Assembly (NCBI GenBank): GCA_947464275.1
Contig: CANHVU010000023.1
Coordinates: 1 to 56,956, forward strand
Reading direction: 5' to 3'
Source of the DNA: Bacteroidota bacterium
GTDB taxonomy: Bacteria > Bacteroidota > Bacteroidia > UKL13-3
DNA length: 56,956 nt
The translations under genes and the position numbers were made by a program. Below the pieces are notes generated by a model. That model searched no databases. It was not told where the DNA came from and saw only the letters and a program-made list of their open reading frames with translations. Positions 17,860 through 27,800 of this stretch are shown here, in pieces (within the stretch, counting starts at the first letter, position 1; every line of letters starts with the position of its first letter).

Positions 17860-20800
17860 ATGTTTTTAAAAGCTATAAAACCATTTCTGTTATGCTATTT
17901 TATTGTTAATGGTTTACTAGCTAGTGCGCAAACCGACTCATTATTGCAAGCGCAAATGAAGTTTGACCTTGGTTTGGTGCGCGATAAAAACAGGCATTTA
18001 TGGCCTTTGGTTTACAAACATAAAACACAAGATTACAAAGATTTACAACTATTATTTACCATTTACAGAAATTACCAATCGTATAGCAATCCTTCTAAGC
18101 ATAATCATTTATTACCTTTTTATTGGTACGATAGCAACGCTGCCATAAAGGATGTAAGAATTGGCACTTTATTTTATCCTAACTTATTCAGAATAATAAG
18201 CGATACCAGCAATCAAAGTAAATCGTATAGGTTTTTGGAATTAGCTCCTGAAATTAATCTGTTAAACGTTACCAAATCGAAAACAGGCTTACTTACTCAA
18301 AACAACTTTTTCTTTTTTATTTGGGGTAAAAACGATGTACTAAATCAAAAAAGTAACTTTGTTGTTTTTCCAATTTATTGGTATTATAATAATAAATACA
18401 GAACATCTAACACCCTTTTTCCATTATATAAATACGTAAAAATAAAGGATGAGAAGGAGCAAAAATTTACTTTTTACCCTGGATTGTATTTTTACAAAAA
18501 AGAAGATCAAGTTGTTCGTCACTCGCTTGGATTGGTATTTTACACCAAAAAATATAACAAAGGAATAGCTCGAAAAACAGTATTATTTCCAATATTGTTT
18601 AGCAATTTCAATAGTGAATTTAAAAAGTTTACCCTGATACCTTTAGTACATTATGACAAAGTAAAATCCACGAATAAATTAAATTTAGGCATTACCCCTT
18701 TGTTTTGGCACCAAAGAACCAACTATTCAAACCGAAATGTGTTGTTTCCAATTTATTGGCAAAAAAGCGAAACATATTCCAACGATTCATCAAGAAGAAC
18801 ATTTTTAGCGCCCATTTACTACAGTTCGGTAACTACATTATGGAAAAAAAAGTACTTTATACCATTGGTTTGGTTTGATAGAACTTTAAACGACACTTCG
18901 TTAACAGTTATCCCATTGTTTTATAGTAGTAAAAATTATGCAAATAAATACCACACTTTATTGCCGTTTTATTTTTACAAAAACAATTATTTAACCCAAA
19001 CAAAAACAGTTGCTGTAACTCCACTTTATTGGCAAAATAAGGCTGAAAACTACAGTAATTATTGGCTTATTCCTTTTTGGAATAGAGTTAGTTTTATTTC
19101 CAAAACCGACACCTTTTTTAAACAAAACTTTTATCCATTGGTGTATTATAAATCGAATAAATATAATAATCGTTTAACTGTTTTCCCTTTATTTTACCAA
19201 AGTAGAGACAAACAAAATTTAAGAAATAACACCTTTATTTTTCCTAACTACATAAGTGTAAAAGATACACTTAGCAAGTTTATAACCATTTTACCGCTTT
19301 ATTATCACAATAAAACTAAAGAGGCTACAAACCACGCGTTATTGCCTATATGGTTTTATAAAAAAACTTTTGAAGCTCACGATACCACCAAATCGAACTT
19401 GATATTACCCATTTATTATGGTTATAAAAGTAAAAAAGAAAGTACCACACTTTTATTACCAATTTATTATAAGAACAAATGCCATTATCAAATTTGGAAC
19501 GAAAAAACCATTGCCTTGTTCCCCATTTATTTTAGAAACAAAATAGAGAACAGAAGCAACACTTTGGGTATAACACCTTTGTATTGGTCGTATTACAAAA
19601 GTGATAGTACTTTAAAAATATTTGCGAACTACCATACTTTATTTCCTATTTGGTGGCAAAAATCTGTTACCAAAAATAATTTTACAACTAAAAGTAATAC
19701 CATTTTACCTATTTATTTTTCTAAAACAGTAGGCCGTTATAAGCACCAAGTTTTGTTTCCAATTATTTGGAAATACCAAGATACCACATACTTAAATAGT
19801 TATAAAAGTTTAACCATATTTCCGTTTTACCAAAGTTATAAATTGGCAGATAACAGCTATAAACTAAATGCTTACACCCCCTTAGTTTGGAAAGTTAAAA
19901 GTACCAATGAAAAAAAGTTAGTAGTGTTTCCGTTGGTATGGACTAATACCCAAAAACTAACTTATGACACCATAAAAAATACGGTTGTTTTCCCTATATA
20001 TTGGCGAAACATCAGCCGTTTTTATAACAATACTACTTTGTTTCCATTGTATTGGAATTTGAATAATGATAAACGTAAAGCTTTAACCATTTTACCTATT
20101 TATTTTCAAAAGCACAACCTTGTTACACAAACCAAATCTTTGGTTATAGTGCCTATTTATTTCAGTAAAAAAGATTCGAACCAAAGTGCCAAAGTTGTAT
20201 TTCCATTATGGTATTACTTTAAAAATGATTCAGGTCAAAGCAAAACATTATTTCCTTTTTGGTGGTATAAAAATGCAAGTGTAAATGGCTTAAAAACCAA
20301 AAGCAACGATATTATTCCAATTTATTTCTCCAAAACAGAAGGTATTTACAAACACCAAGTTTTGTTTCCTATAGTTTGGAAATACAAAGATTCTACCTAT
20401 AGAAACTTAACCATTTTCCCAATATACCATAGCTATAAATTAGCCGATAATAGCTATAAATTAACCGCTTATACACCTTTGGTTTGGAAAGTAAAAAGTG
20501 CGAATGAAAATAAATTGATATTGTTTCCGGTTGTGTGGAATTTTAAAAATATAACTGCCAACGATACTTTAAAAAACTCCATTTTGTTCCCATTTTATTG
20601 GGATTATAAAAGTAAAAACGAACACAACACCACTATTTTTCCATTGTATTGGAGCTACAAAAATAAGGAGCGCAAGGCTTTAACCATTTTTCCTTTGGTG
20701 TATTTAATTACGAATAGTAAAGATAGCGTTTCAACAAAATATTCTACAGTTTTACCGATTTATTTTAAAACTAAAAACAGCAATTATTCAAACTTAACAG

Positions 20801-23184
20801 TATTGCCATTTTTTTATAAAAAAACCAATTTGTTAACACATACTAAAAGCCTAGTTGTAGCGCCAGTTTATTTTAGCAAAAAAGATTCAAACCAAAGTTA
20901 TCGTGTAGTATTTCCATTATGGTATCAGTTTAAAAACGATTCCATACAAACCAAAACTTTGTTTCCATTTTGGTGGTATAGGAATGCAACTGTTAACGGT
21001 ATAAAAACCAAAAGCAACGATATTATTCCCATTTATTTTTCTAAAACAGAAGGAAATTACAAGCATAAAGTTTGGTTTCCAATTGTTTGGAAATACCAAG
21101 ACACCAATTACAAAAGCTTAACTCTATTTCCACTTTACCAAAACTATAAGCTTACAAATGGTAGTTATCAACTAAAGGCTTATACACCCTTGGTTTGGAA
21201 AACAACTCGTACAAACGGCAATGCTTTAACTGTTTTTCCTTTTTATTTTAGTAAAAAAGATTCGAACCAAAGCTCAAAAGTTTTGTTTCCAGTAGTTTGG
21301 AAATACCAAGACACCAATTATAAAAGCTTAACTGTGTTTCCGCTTTACCAAAACTATAAGCTTGCAGATGGAAGCTATCAACTAAAAGCTTATTCACCTT
21401 TGGTTTGGAAAACAACTCGTACTAATGGCAGTACTTTAACAGTTCTGCCAATTTATTTTAGTAAAAAAGATTCAAACCAAAGTTCAAAAGTTCTTTTTCC
21501 AATAATATGGACTAGCAGAAAATATACTCCAAAAGATACACTTAAAAACTTAGTAGTATTCCCAATTTATTGGAACAATAAAAGCAAAGCCAATAACTTA
21601 ACACGATTAAATGTTTTACCTTTTTACTTTAGTTTAAAAGATAAAAACAAAAATAACCAAGTGGTTTTACCATTATGGTGGAGTTATAAAAACAAATTTG
21701 ATACAACCCAATTTTTTATTCCATTATACTTAAAACACATTGACAATAAAGGAACAAGAACAACAGGCATAACCCCGCTTTATTGGCAAGTTAAAACCAA
21801 AAATTATTCAAGAAATACCTTATTTCCAATTTGGTGGAGCAAAACCAATTTAACCAATAGTACTAAAATACTTTTGCCTTTATGGTATTATAAAACCGAT
21901 ACCAATGGAAGCCATAAAACGGTTGGTATAACTCCTTTGTATTGGTATCATAAAAATAATTCGTATGTAACCAATACCCTTTACCCTATTTGGTTCACCA
22001 CTAAAGATAGTAATTACTATTCCAACTTTTTATTTCCATTGTTTAACTATCAAAAAAAATCAGACTTAGTTAAGCTTCATATTTATCCTTTCATTTATAG
22101 TTCAACTTCGCCTAAACTTAAATATTTCTTGCTATTTCCATTGTATTATAATGAAACAAAAAGAGAACTTGGACAAACCAATAAGTTAACCATGCTTACT
22201 CCTTTGATTTGGATTACTAAAGATTCAAGCCATGATCTAGATTATAGTTGGAGAATTTTACCCCTATTTACTCATAAATATTTTAAAGACGATAACTACA
22301 GCAAGACAAGTAATTCGCTTTTCCCTCTTTATTTTAATGTGGTTAAACGAGATGGTAATACTGTAACAAATAAAGAACATATCTTATTCCCAATAGTTTG
22401 GAGCTTTACATCAACCCATTCAAAATGGTTCACCTTTGTTCCATTAATGCATTATAATAAAAACCAAACAAGTAGAAACTTGGCTATTACTCCCCTATTT
22501 TGGAGTATAAATAATACTAAAAAACAACAAAATTTACTGTGGCCTTTGTATAATTACAATCGTTTTAAAGACAATAGCAATACCCGTTTTAACATAGCCT
22601 ATGTACTTTTTAGGTATCAAAAAACCTATAAGGTAAAAGCTTGGAATATTGCCTGGCCTTTGGTTCAGCGCATTAAAGGTGATAATTATAGTTATTTTCA
22701 TGCTGCGCCTATTGTTTGGTATAAAAAGTCGGATAGCATGAATTATTTATCTATTCAGCCACTGTTTTTTAGCCAAAAAACCAATGAATACAAACGTTTC
22801 CAATTGCTTTGGCAACTGTATAGTTACAGAAAAACATTTAATGTAAAAACTACAAACAGCTTTTTATGGCGCACCTTTTATAACACCAAATACACCAATG
22901 GCGACTACGAAAATCGATTATTATACAAACTGTATGTAAACAATAAAAAAGACAGCAGTACCGAAAAAACTTTATTGCCACTTTACAGCATTGAAAAACA
23001 AAAAAATGGTGATTATTACAAAGGTTATTTTTTAAGCATTTACCAAAAAACCAAAACGCAAATACCTAATAGCAACCACTATTATTTAGAAGAAAAAATA
23101 TTCTGGTTTTTACGTTTACGAAGTAACTTTAACTACCTAAAACAAAAGGGCATTATAACTGATAGAAAATCGTTGGTTCGATAA
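17860..23184 (+). CDS. Giant secreted protein of LFPIYW-type repeats
   Basis: 1774 residues from the ATG at 17860; a TTG at 17836 in the same frame would precede the signal peptide and overlap the WG gene. Signal peptide: MFLKAIKPFLLCYFIVNG, cleavage near ASA|QTD. The mature part is about 85-90 tandem units of 16-21 residues, each with a hydrophobic strand followed by Pro and aromatics (LFPIYW, ILPIYF, ITPLYW, LFPFWW) and then a Lys/Asn/Ser/Asp-rich turn. The spacing suits a beta-solenoid or a very large array of beta-hairpins; which one is not decidable here. Some longer blocks of 200-240 residues recur three times. No enzymatic domain, lipobox or type IX sorting domain is seen. Confidence 0.8.
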   Translation: MFLKAIKPFLLCYFIVNGLLASAQTDSLLQAQMKFDLGLVRDKNRHLWPLVYKHKTQDYKDLQLLFTIYRNYQSYSNPSKHNHLLPFYWYDSNAAIKDVRIGTLFYPNLFRIISDTSNQSKSYRFLELAPEINLLNVTKSKTGLLTQNNFFFFIWGKNDVLNQKSNFVVFPIYWYYNNKYRTSNTLFPLYKYVKIKDEKEQKFTFYPGLYFYKKEDQVVRHSLGLVFYTKKYNKGIARKTVLFPILFSNFNSEFKKFTLIPLVHYDKVKSTNKLNLGITPLFWHQRTNYSNRNVLFPIYWQKSETYSNDSSRRTFLAPIYYSSVTTLWKKKYFIPLVWFDRTLNDTSLTVIPLFYSSKNYANKYHTLLPFYFYKNNYLTQTKTVAVTPLYWQNKAENYSNYWLIPFWNRVSFISKTDTFFKQNFYPLVYYKSNKYNNRLTVFPLFYQSRDKQNLRNNTFIFPNYISVKDTLSKFITILPLYYHNKTKEATNHALLPIWFYKKTFEAHDTTKSNLILPIYYGYKSKKESTTLLLPIYYKNKCHYQIWNEKTIALFPIYFRNKIENRSNTLGITPLYWSYYKSDSTLKIFANYHTLFPIWWQKSVTKNNFTTKSNTILPIYFSKTVGRYKHQVLFPIIWKYQDTTYLNSYKSLTIFPFYQSYKLADNSYKLNAYTPLVWKVKSTNEKKLVVFPLVWTNTQKLTYDTIKNTVVFPIYWRNISRFYNNTTLFPLYWNLNNDKRKALTILPIYFQKHNLVTQTKSLVIVPIYFSKKDSNQSAKVVFPLWYYFKNDSGQSKTLFPFWWYKNASVNGLKTKSNDIIPIYFSKTEGIYKHQVLFPIVWKYKDSTYRNLTIFPIYHSYKLADNSYKLTAYTPLVWKVKSANENKLILFPVVWNFKNITANDTLKNSILFPFYWDYKSKNEHNTTIFPLYWSYKNKERKALTIFPLVYLITNSKDSVSTKYSTVLPIYFKTKNSNYSNLTVLPFFYKKTNLLTHTKSLVVAPVYFSKKDSNQSYRVVFPLWYQFKNDSIQTKTLFPFWWYRNATVNGIKTKSNDIIPIYFSKTEGNYKHKVWFPIVWKYQDTNYKSLTLFPLYQNYKLTNGSYQLKAYTPLVWKTTRTNGNALTVFPFYFSKKDSNQSSKVLFPVVWKYQDTNYKSLTVFPLYQNYKLADGSYQLKAYSPLVWKTTRTNGSTLTVLPIYFSKKDSNQSSKVLFPIIWTSRKYTPKDTLKNLVVFPIYWNNKSKANNLTRLNVLPFYFSLKDKNKNNQVVLPLWWSYKNKFDTTQFFIPLYLKHIDNKGTRTTGITPLYWQVKTKNYSRNTLFPIWWSKTNLTNSTKILLPLWYYKTDTNGSHKTVGITPLYWYHKNNSYVTNTLYPIWFTTKDSNYYSNFLFPLFNYQKKSDLVKLHIYPFIYSSTSPKLKYFLLFPLYYNETKRELGQTNKLTMLTPLIWITKDSSHDLDYSWRILPLFTHKYFKDDNYSKTSNSLFPLYFNVVKRDGNTVTNKEHILFPIVWSFTSTHSKWFTFVPLMHYNKNQTSRNLAITPLFWSINNTKKQQNLLWPLYNYNRFKDNSNTRFNIAYVLFRYQKTYKVKAWNIAWPLVQRIKGDNYSYFHAAPIVWYKKSDSMNYLSIQPLFFSQKTNEYKRFQLLWQLYSYRKTFNVKTTNSFLWRTFYNTKYTNGDYENRLLYKLYVNNKKDSSTEKTLLPLYSIEKQKNGDYYKGYFLSIYQKTKTQIPNSNHYYLEEKIFWFLRLRSNFNYLKQKGIITDRKSLVR
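21067..21486 (+). repeat. 210-bp in-frame tandem duplication inside the giant repeat gene
   Basis: Two adjacent copies (21067-21276 and 21277-21486) are exactly 210 bp apart and encode near-identical 70-residue blocks with four repeat units each (V-FP-VWKYQDTNYKS, LT-FPLYQNYKL, KAY-PLVWKTTRTNG, LT--P-YFSKKDSNQSS). A third copy begins at 21487 and then diverges. Larger related blocks recur at offsets of 609 bp (from about 19690 to 20299) and 711 bp (from 20292 to 21003). The gene has evidently grown by internal duplication. Confidence 0.9.
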
Positions 23185-23285
23185 TTGGTTGATTGGTTGG
23201 AAGGTTTATGAGGTTTAATTGGTTAACCGGTTAATTGTTTAGGAAGTTTAATTGTCTATTGCTTATCGTCTATTGCTTATTGCCA

Positions 23286-23325
23286 TCGGTCGCTGAGCTT
23301 GTCCGAAAGCTTTCGGACGAAGCGC
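23286..23325. repeat. Dispersed GC-rich hairpin repeat
   Basis: The sequence ATCGGTCGCTGAGCTTGTC leads into a perfect 18-bp palindrome (GTCCGAAAGCTTTCGGAC, 23301-23318) and ends GAAGCGC, giving a nested hairpin. The first part matches, at 18 of 19 positions, a sequence inside hsdM at 45564-45590 on the minus strand, so it is a family of dispersed repeats. Confidence 0.7.
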
Positions 23326-23477
23326 TGCTAATTGCTCATTACCCCTTTCCCTCGCAATCATGACGGAGGAATCTCCCTAAATTAACAAGGACCTTTCAAT
23401 TGTTTATTTGGCGATTTTTCTAAGCTTTATTTTTAAAAAACTACCAATTAACCGAAAATGAAATCATTTCAGAACTT

Positions 23478-23600
23478 ATGGAAATCTTAAACGGATACCC
23501 AAACAAGCTTTCAAACAAATTTTCTTCAACTTTACAAATGCTGAATAATACGGTTCACGAATCTGTCAATTCAGTAAGCCATTTTGCCAACTCGGTTTAA
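23478..23600 (+). CDS. Short open frame, possible gene remnant
   Basis: A frame open from 23424 has an ATG at 23478 and ends at 23600, giving 40 residues (MEILNGYPNKLSNKFSSTLQ and onward). The composition is protein-like, with amphipathic helix character, and it lies where a regulator of the efflux operon might be expected. No family is recognised; it may be the tail of a decayed gene. Confidence 0.25.
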   Translation: MEILNGYPNKLSNKFSSTLQMLNNTVHESVNSVSHFANSV

Positions 23601-23658
23601 TTCCAAAACAATACCCTTATACTATAAATAGTTTTGCCTCAGTAATTAATAAAAACTG

Positions 23659-24777
23659 ATGCAAAGTATGAAACAAATTAAAAGTTATTTAGTACCTATT
23701 TTGGTGTTAGCAGGCGTAATCACATTGATTGTTGACACCCTTTCAAAAAACACCAATAAGGCAAACGATGAAATTAAAGCCGAACAAAAAGAAATCCCAT
23801 TTATTGTAAATGCCACCTATGCCAAAAATTCTTTGCATAAAACGATTCTCCATTTTCATGGACAAGTGGAGCCCCGTAACACTTTCACATTATACAGCGA
23901 GGTAGAAGGAAAAGTTATTCAATCTGCCATTATATTGGGTAATAAGGTAAATAAAGGGCAAAACATTTTGAGTATTGATGCCTCTTTGCGTAGTGCCAAT
24001 AAAAATATTTTAGAACAAAATATACGTAAGGCTCAGCTTGATTATGATATTGCAAAAAACAACTTCATTAGGTACAAAAATTTACTTCAAAACGGCAATA
24101 CCTCAACAGCAGAGTACGAAAATGTAAAAGCCCAGTTTGATGCAGCCGAAGTGCAACTAAAAGTTGGAGAACAACAGCTTCAAACAGCAAAAATACAAGT
24201 AAATCAAACCAAAGTTATTGCTCCCTCGTCAGGAGTAATTGTAGAGAAAAAAGTTAATCAAGGAGAGTATGTGCAACCCGGCACTCCCTTAGGAACCTTA
24301 ATTGACAATGTTTTAATAGTAAAATGTTTTGTACCTGATTATGTCTATTTAAAAGCAAAAAAGGGGCAGCAAGTTGAAATATGGGCAGATGCTTTTCCTG
24401 AGAAACCTATACTAGGTACTATTCAAACCCTTGTACCCAACGCCAACGAATCTAAACTATATTTAATCGAAATTTCCTTTTCATCGAAAGATGAATTATT
24501 TGCAGGGAATGGAGTACAAGTAATGTTTCCAAACGATAATAAGTCAACTTCATTGCTCATCCCTCGCACCGCTTTATTGGGCGATTTTAATAACCCTTCA
24601 GTTTACATCATCAATTCTAATAAGCAACCAGAAAAAAAATCAATTGTGCTTGGTAAAGCCATAGAAAACTTTGTAGAAGTAACAAAAGGATTGAAAGAAA
24701 ATGATTTAGTTATTACCAATGGACAAAGCAATATAGAGCCAGGTAAAGTTTTATCCGATTTTAAAATAGTTCAGTAA
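23659..24777 (+). CDS. RND efflux periplasmic adaptor subunit (HlyD/AcrA type)
   Basis: 372 residues, with an N-terminal membrane segment (YLVPILVLAGVITLIVDTL), a lipoyl-like half domain (VEGKVIQSAIILGNKVNKGQ), an alpha-helical hairpin (about 105-165), the second lipoyl half (VIAPSSGVIVEKKVNQGEYV) and beta-barrel and membrane-proximal domains. These are the parts of a membrane-fusion protein that bridges an inner-membrane RND pump and an outer-membrane channel. The next gene, 28 bp downstream, encodes the pump fused to the channel, so this protein is very probably its adaptor. An internal ATG (23668) is an alternative start. Substrate is unknown. Confidence 0.92.
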   Translation: MQSMKQIKSYLVPILVLAGVITLIVDTLSKNTNKANDEIKAEQKEIPFIVNATYAKNSLHKTILHFHGQVEPRNTFTLYSEVEGKVIQSAIILGNKVNKGQNILSIDASLRSANKNILEQNIRKAQLDYDIAKNNFIRYKNLLQNGNTSTAEYENVKAQFDAAEVQLKVGEQQLQTAKIQVNQTKVIAPSSGVIVEKKVNQGEYVQPGTPLGTLIDNVLIVKCFVPDYVYLKAKKGQQVEIWADAFPEKPILGTIQTLVPNANESKLYLIEISFSSKDELFAGNGVQVMFPNDNKSTSLLIPRTALLGDFNNPSVYIINSNKQPEKKSIVLGKAIENFVEVTKGLKENDLVITNGQSNIEPGKVLSDFKIVQ

Positions 24778-24805
24778 ACCCCCACCCTTTAAATTTTTTA
24801 AGAAA

Positions 24806-27800
24806 ATGTCAATCACAGAAATAGCCATAAAGCGTCCGATATTATTTATAGTTCTCTTTTTAATAATTACAGGTTTTGGCATCATGTCATACAAAAACCT
24901 AAAATATGAGTTATTGCCAGATTTGGTTACGCCATTCGTTACTGTTATTACAGAATATCCAGGAGCCTCACCTAAGGAAGTAGAAGATGCTATCACAAAA
25001 AAGGTAGAAGAATCAGTTGCTGGTGTTAGCAAAATAAAACGTGTAAGCTCACAATCTTCAGAGGATCTTTCAGTGGTTACCATTGAATTTACGCCTGATG
25101 TAGATGTAAACCAGGCAGCACAAGAAACCCAAAGAGCAGTTAGTAAGGTAATTCCGGAATTTCCTGCTAATGTAAAACTACCTTCTATTGAAAAATACAA
25201 TGTAAATGATTTGCCTGTATTACGAATTGGAGTTACTAGTAATTTAACAGAAACAGAACTGTTTAAACTAGTAAAAGACGATATAAAAATACGCTTAAAC
25301 CAAGTTAAAAACATTGGGCAAACTAAAATTATTGGAGGAGCAAGCCGAGAAGTAAATGTAGCCGTTATTCCAGAAAAATTGGCTTATTATCAAATATCAA
25401 TTGCAGAAATTACCGAAGCAATAAGAAAGTACAATAGCAATGTTCCTTTGGGTAATGTAAAAGACAATGATTTGGATATTGGACTTAGGTTAAATTTAAA
25501 AGCAGATAATATAGAAGGTTTATCCAATATTCCTATTCGCAGTAATTCAAATACAGGGACAATTTACCTTAAAGACCTCGCACAAATACATGATCAAGCC
25601 AAAGAACCAAGTGTTTTTGCAAGGGTTAATCGTAAAAATTCAATTGGTTTATTTATAACCAAACAAACAGGTTCTAATGCAGTAGAACTTTCAGAAGGGG
25701 TAAGAAATGCTTTGACAGAATTAGAGAAAACCCATGCAAATAAAGATTTAAAATTCATCATTACTCAAGATAGCAGCGAGTTTACAGTTCAGGCAGCTAA
25801 TGCAGTATATAAAGACTTTTTCATTGCTTTATTCTTAGTGGCAATTGTGATGTTGGTTTTTTTACATAGCCTACGTAATGCATTTATCGTAATGCTTGCC
25901 ATACCAACCTCTTTAATGACATCCTTTATTATCATGTATTTTATGGGATATACACTTAACCTAATGACATTACTTGCAATGAGTTTGGTTATTGGAATTT
26001 TGGTGGATGATAGTATTGTGGTGCTTGAAAACATCTATCGCCATTTGGAAATGGGCAAAGACAAGGTAAAAGCATCATTAGATGGAAGAAATGAAATTGG
26101 ATTTGCGGCTCTTTCTATTACACTTGTTGATGTAGTTGTTTTCTTACCTTTATTTTTTATACCTGGCTTGGTAGGGAGTTTAGTAAAACAATTTTCCCTT
26201 GTAATTGTGGTTTCTACTTTAACTAGCTTATTGGTGTCTTTTACACTTACACCAATGATTGCTTCCAGATTTGCTAAGTTAGAAACACCTAACCCCAATA
26301 CCTTTTTTGGAAGAATAAGCCATTTTTTAGAACATTTAATAAAACGACTTACTGATTGGTATGTAGTTAAATTGATGTGGTGTTTAAAACACAAAGCAAT
26401 AACCATATCTGTAACCATTGGTATTTTATTTGGATCGTTTGGATTAATAAGTGGTGGTTTTGTAGGTTCTGAGTTTGCCCCTTCCACCGACAAAGGTGAG
26501 TTATCGCTTTTAATAAACTTACAACCAGGTACCAAACTTTCGGATACCCACGAAGCGGTAAAAGAAATAGAGGAGAAAATAAAAAACTTGCCCGAAATAG
26601 AGCGGGTATTTAGCACTGTGGGTTATCAATCTAGTAGCAATGGAGAAGCATTTAGTCCCAATGCTGCCGCCATAAATGTATCTCTGGTGCCTGCAAGCAA
26701 AAGAACAAAATCATTAAAAGAAATAGGTAGGCAAATTCGCAATACAGCCATGACTGTTCCAAACATAAAAGCACGAGTTTCGCCAGTAGGATTATTAGGA
26801 GCTGATGATTCACCAATTATATTGGTACTAAAAAGCGAAAACAGAGACAGTTTAGTTGCTGCTGCAAATAAACTTTTAGATTATGTTAGAACGATAGAAG
26901 GTACATTTAACAGCCGACTTTCCACTGAATTAGGCAAAGCCGAATTTGAATTGGTGATAGATAAAGAAAAAGCGGCATTACTGGGTGTAAATGTAGAAAA
27001 TATAGGATTTGTTTTACGCAATGCCATAAACGGATTTGAAGATTTAAAGCTTAAAACACCCACAGGAGAAGTAAATATGAAAATTCAGTTTAAAGCTGAA
27101 AATCGTGATGCTACAGATAAAATACCATATTATGCTGTGCAGAACGAGGCGGGTCAATTGGTGTACCTCAATCAATTTACTTCTACCAGACTTATATCTT
27201 CGGCAAGCACACTAGAGCGCAGAAATAAGCAAAGTAGTATTTCTGTTATATCGCAAGTAAGCGGTAAATCGGTAGGAGATGTTGGGGAGGAGATTAGATC
27301 ACATATTGCTAAAGCTTCTATCCCAAATAATGTTATTCTTTCATACGAAGGCGATTTAGAACTACAAGACGATTCGTTTGGAAAATTAGGATTGGCCTTA
27401 CTTACCTCGTTTTTGCTTATTTATCTCATCATGGTATCGCTTTATAACAATTGGAGTTATCCGTTTGTAGTGCTTTTCTCAATTCCAGTCGCTCTTATAG
27501 GTGCTTTATTAGCACTCGCTCTTACCGCAAAAAGTCTTAATGTATTTAGCATTTTTGGATTAATTATGATGATGGGTTTAGTCGCTAAAAATGCCATTTT
27601 ATTGGTTGACAGAACCAATGAAGCGCGAGCAGAGGGCATGAACCTAATAGATGCTATTTTAAATGCAGGGCAAACCAGAATGCGTCCAATTTTAATGACC
27701 ACCTTGGCAATGGTAATTGGAATGATGCCTATAGCATTTGCAAAAGGTGCAGGGGCTGAACTTAATAGTGGAATGGCATGGGTATTAATTGGTGGTTTAT

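Larger units (their letters stand above)
23185..23658. other. Noncoding interval with dispersed repeats
   Basis: 474 bp without a secure gene. It holds low-complexity TTGGTT/GGTTAACC sequence (23190-23240), a duplicated GTCTATTGCTTAT (about 23253-23280), a GC-rich hairpin (23286-23325), a degenerate CGCAATCATGACGGAGG-type dispersed sequence (about 23353-23375) and one short open frame (23478-23600). Promoter elements for the efflux operon would lie in the last 60 bp, but none fits the consensus well. Confidence 0.6.

Noticed and set aside
17860-23184. Several separate genes or a sequencing artefact of a repeat
   Set aside because: One frame is open over 5.3 kb with a single signal peptide, and units differ enough in sequence to be real diverged repeats.
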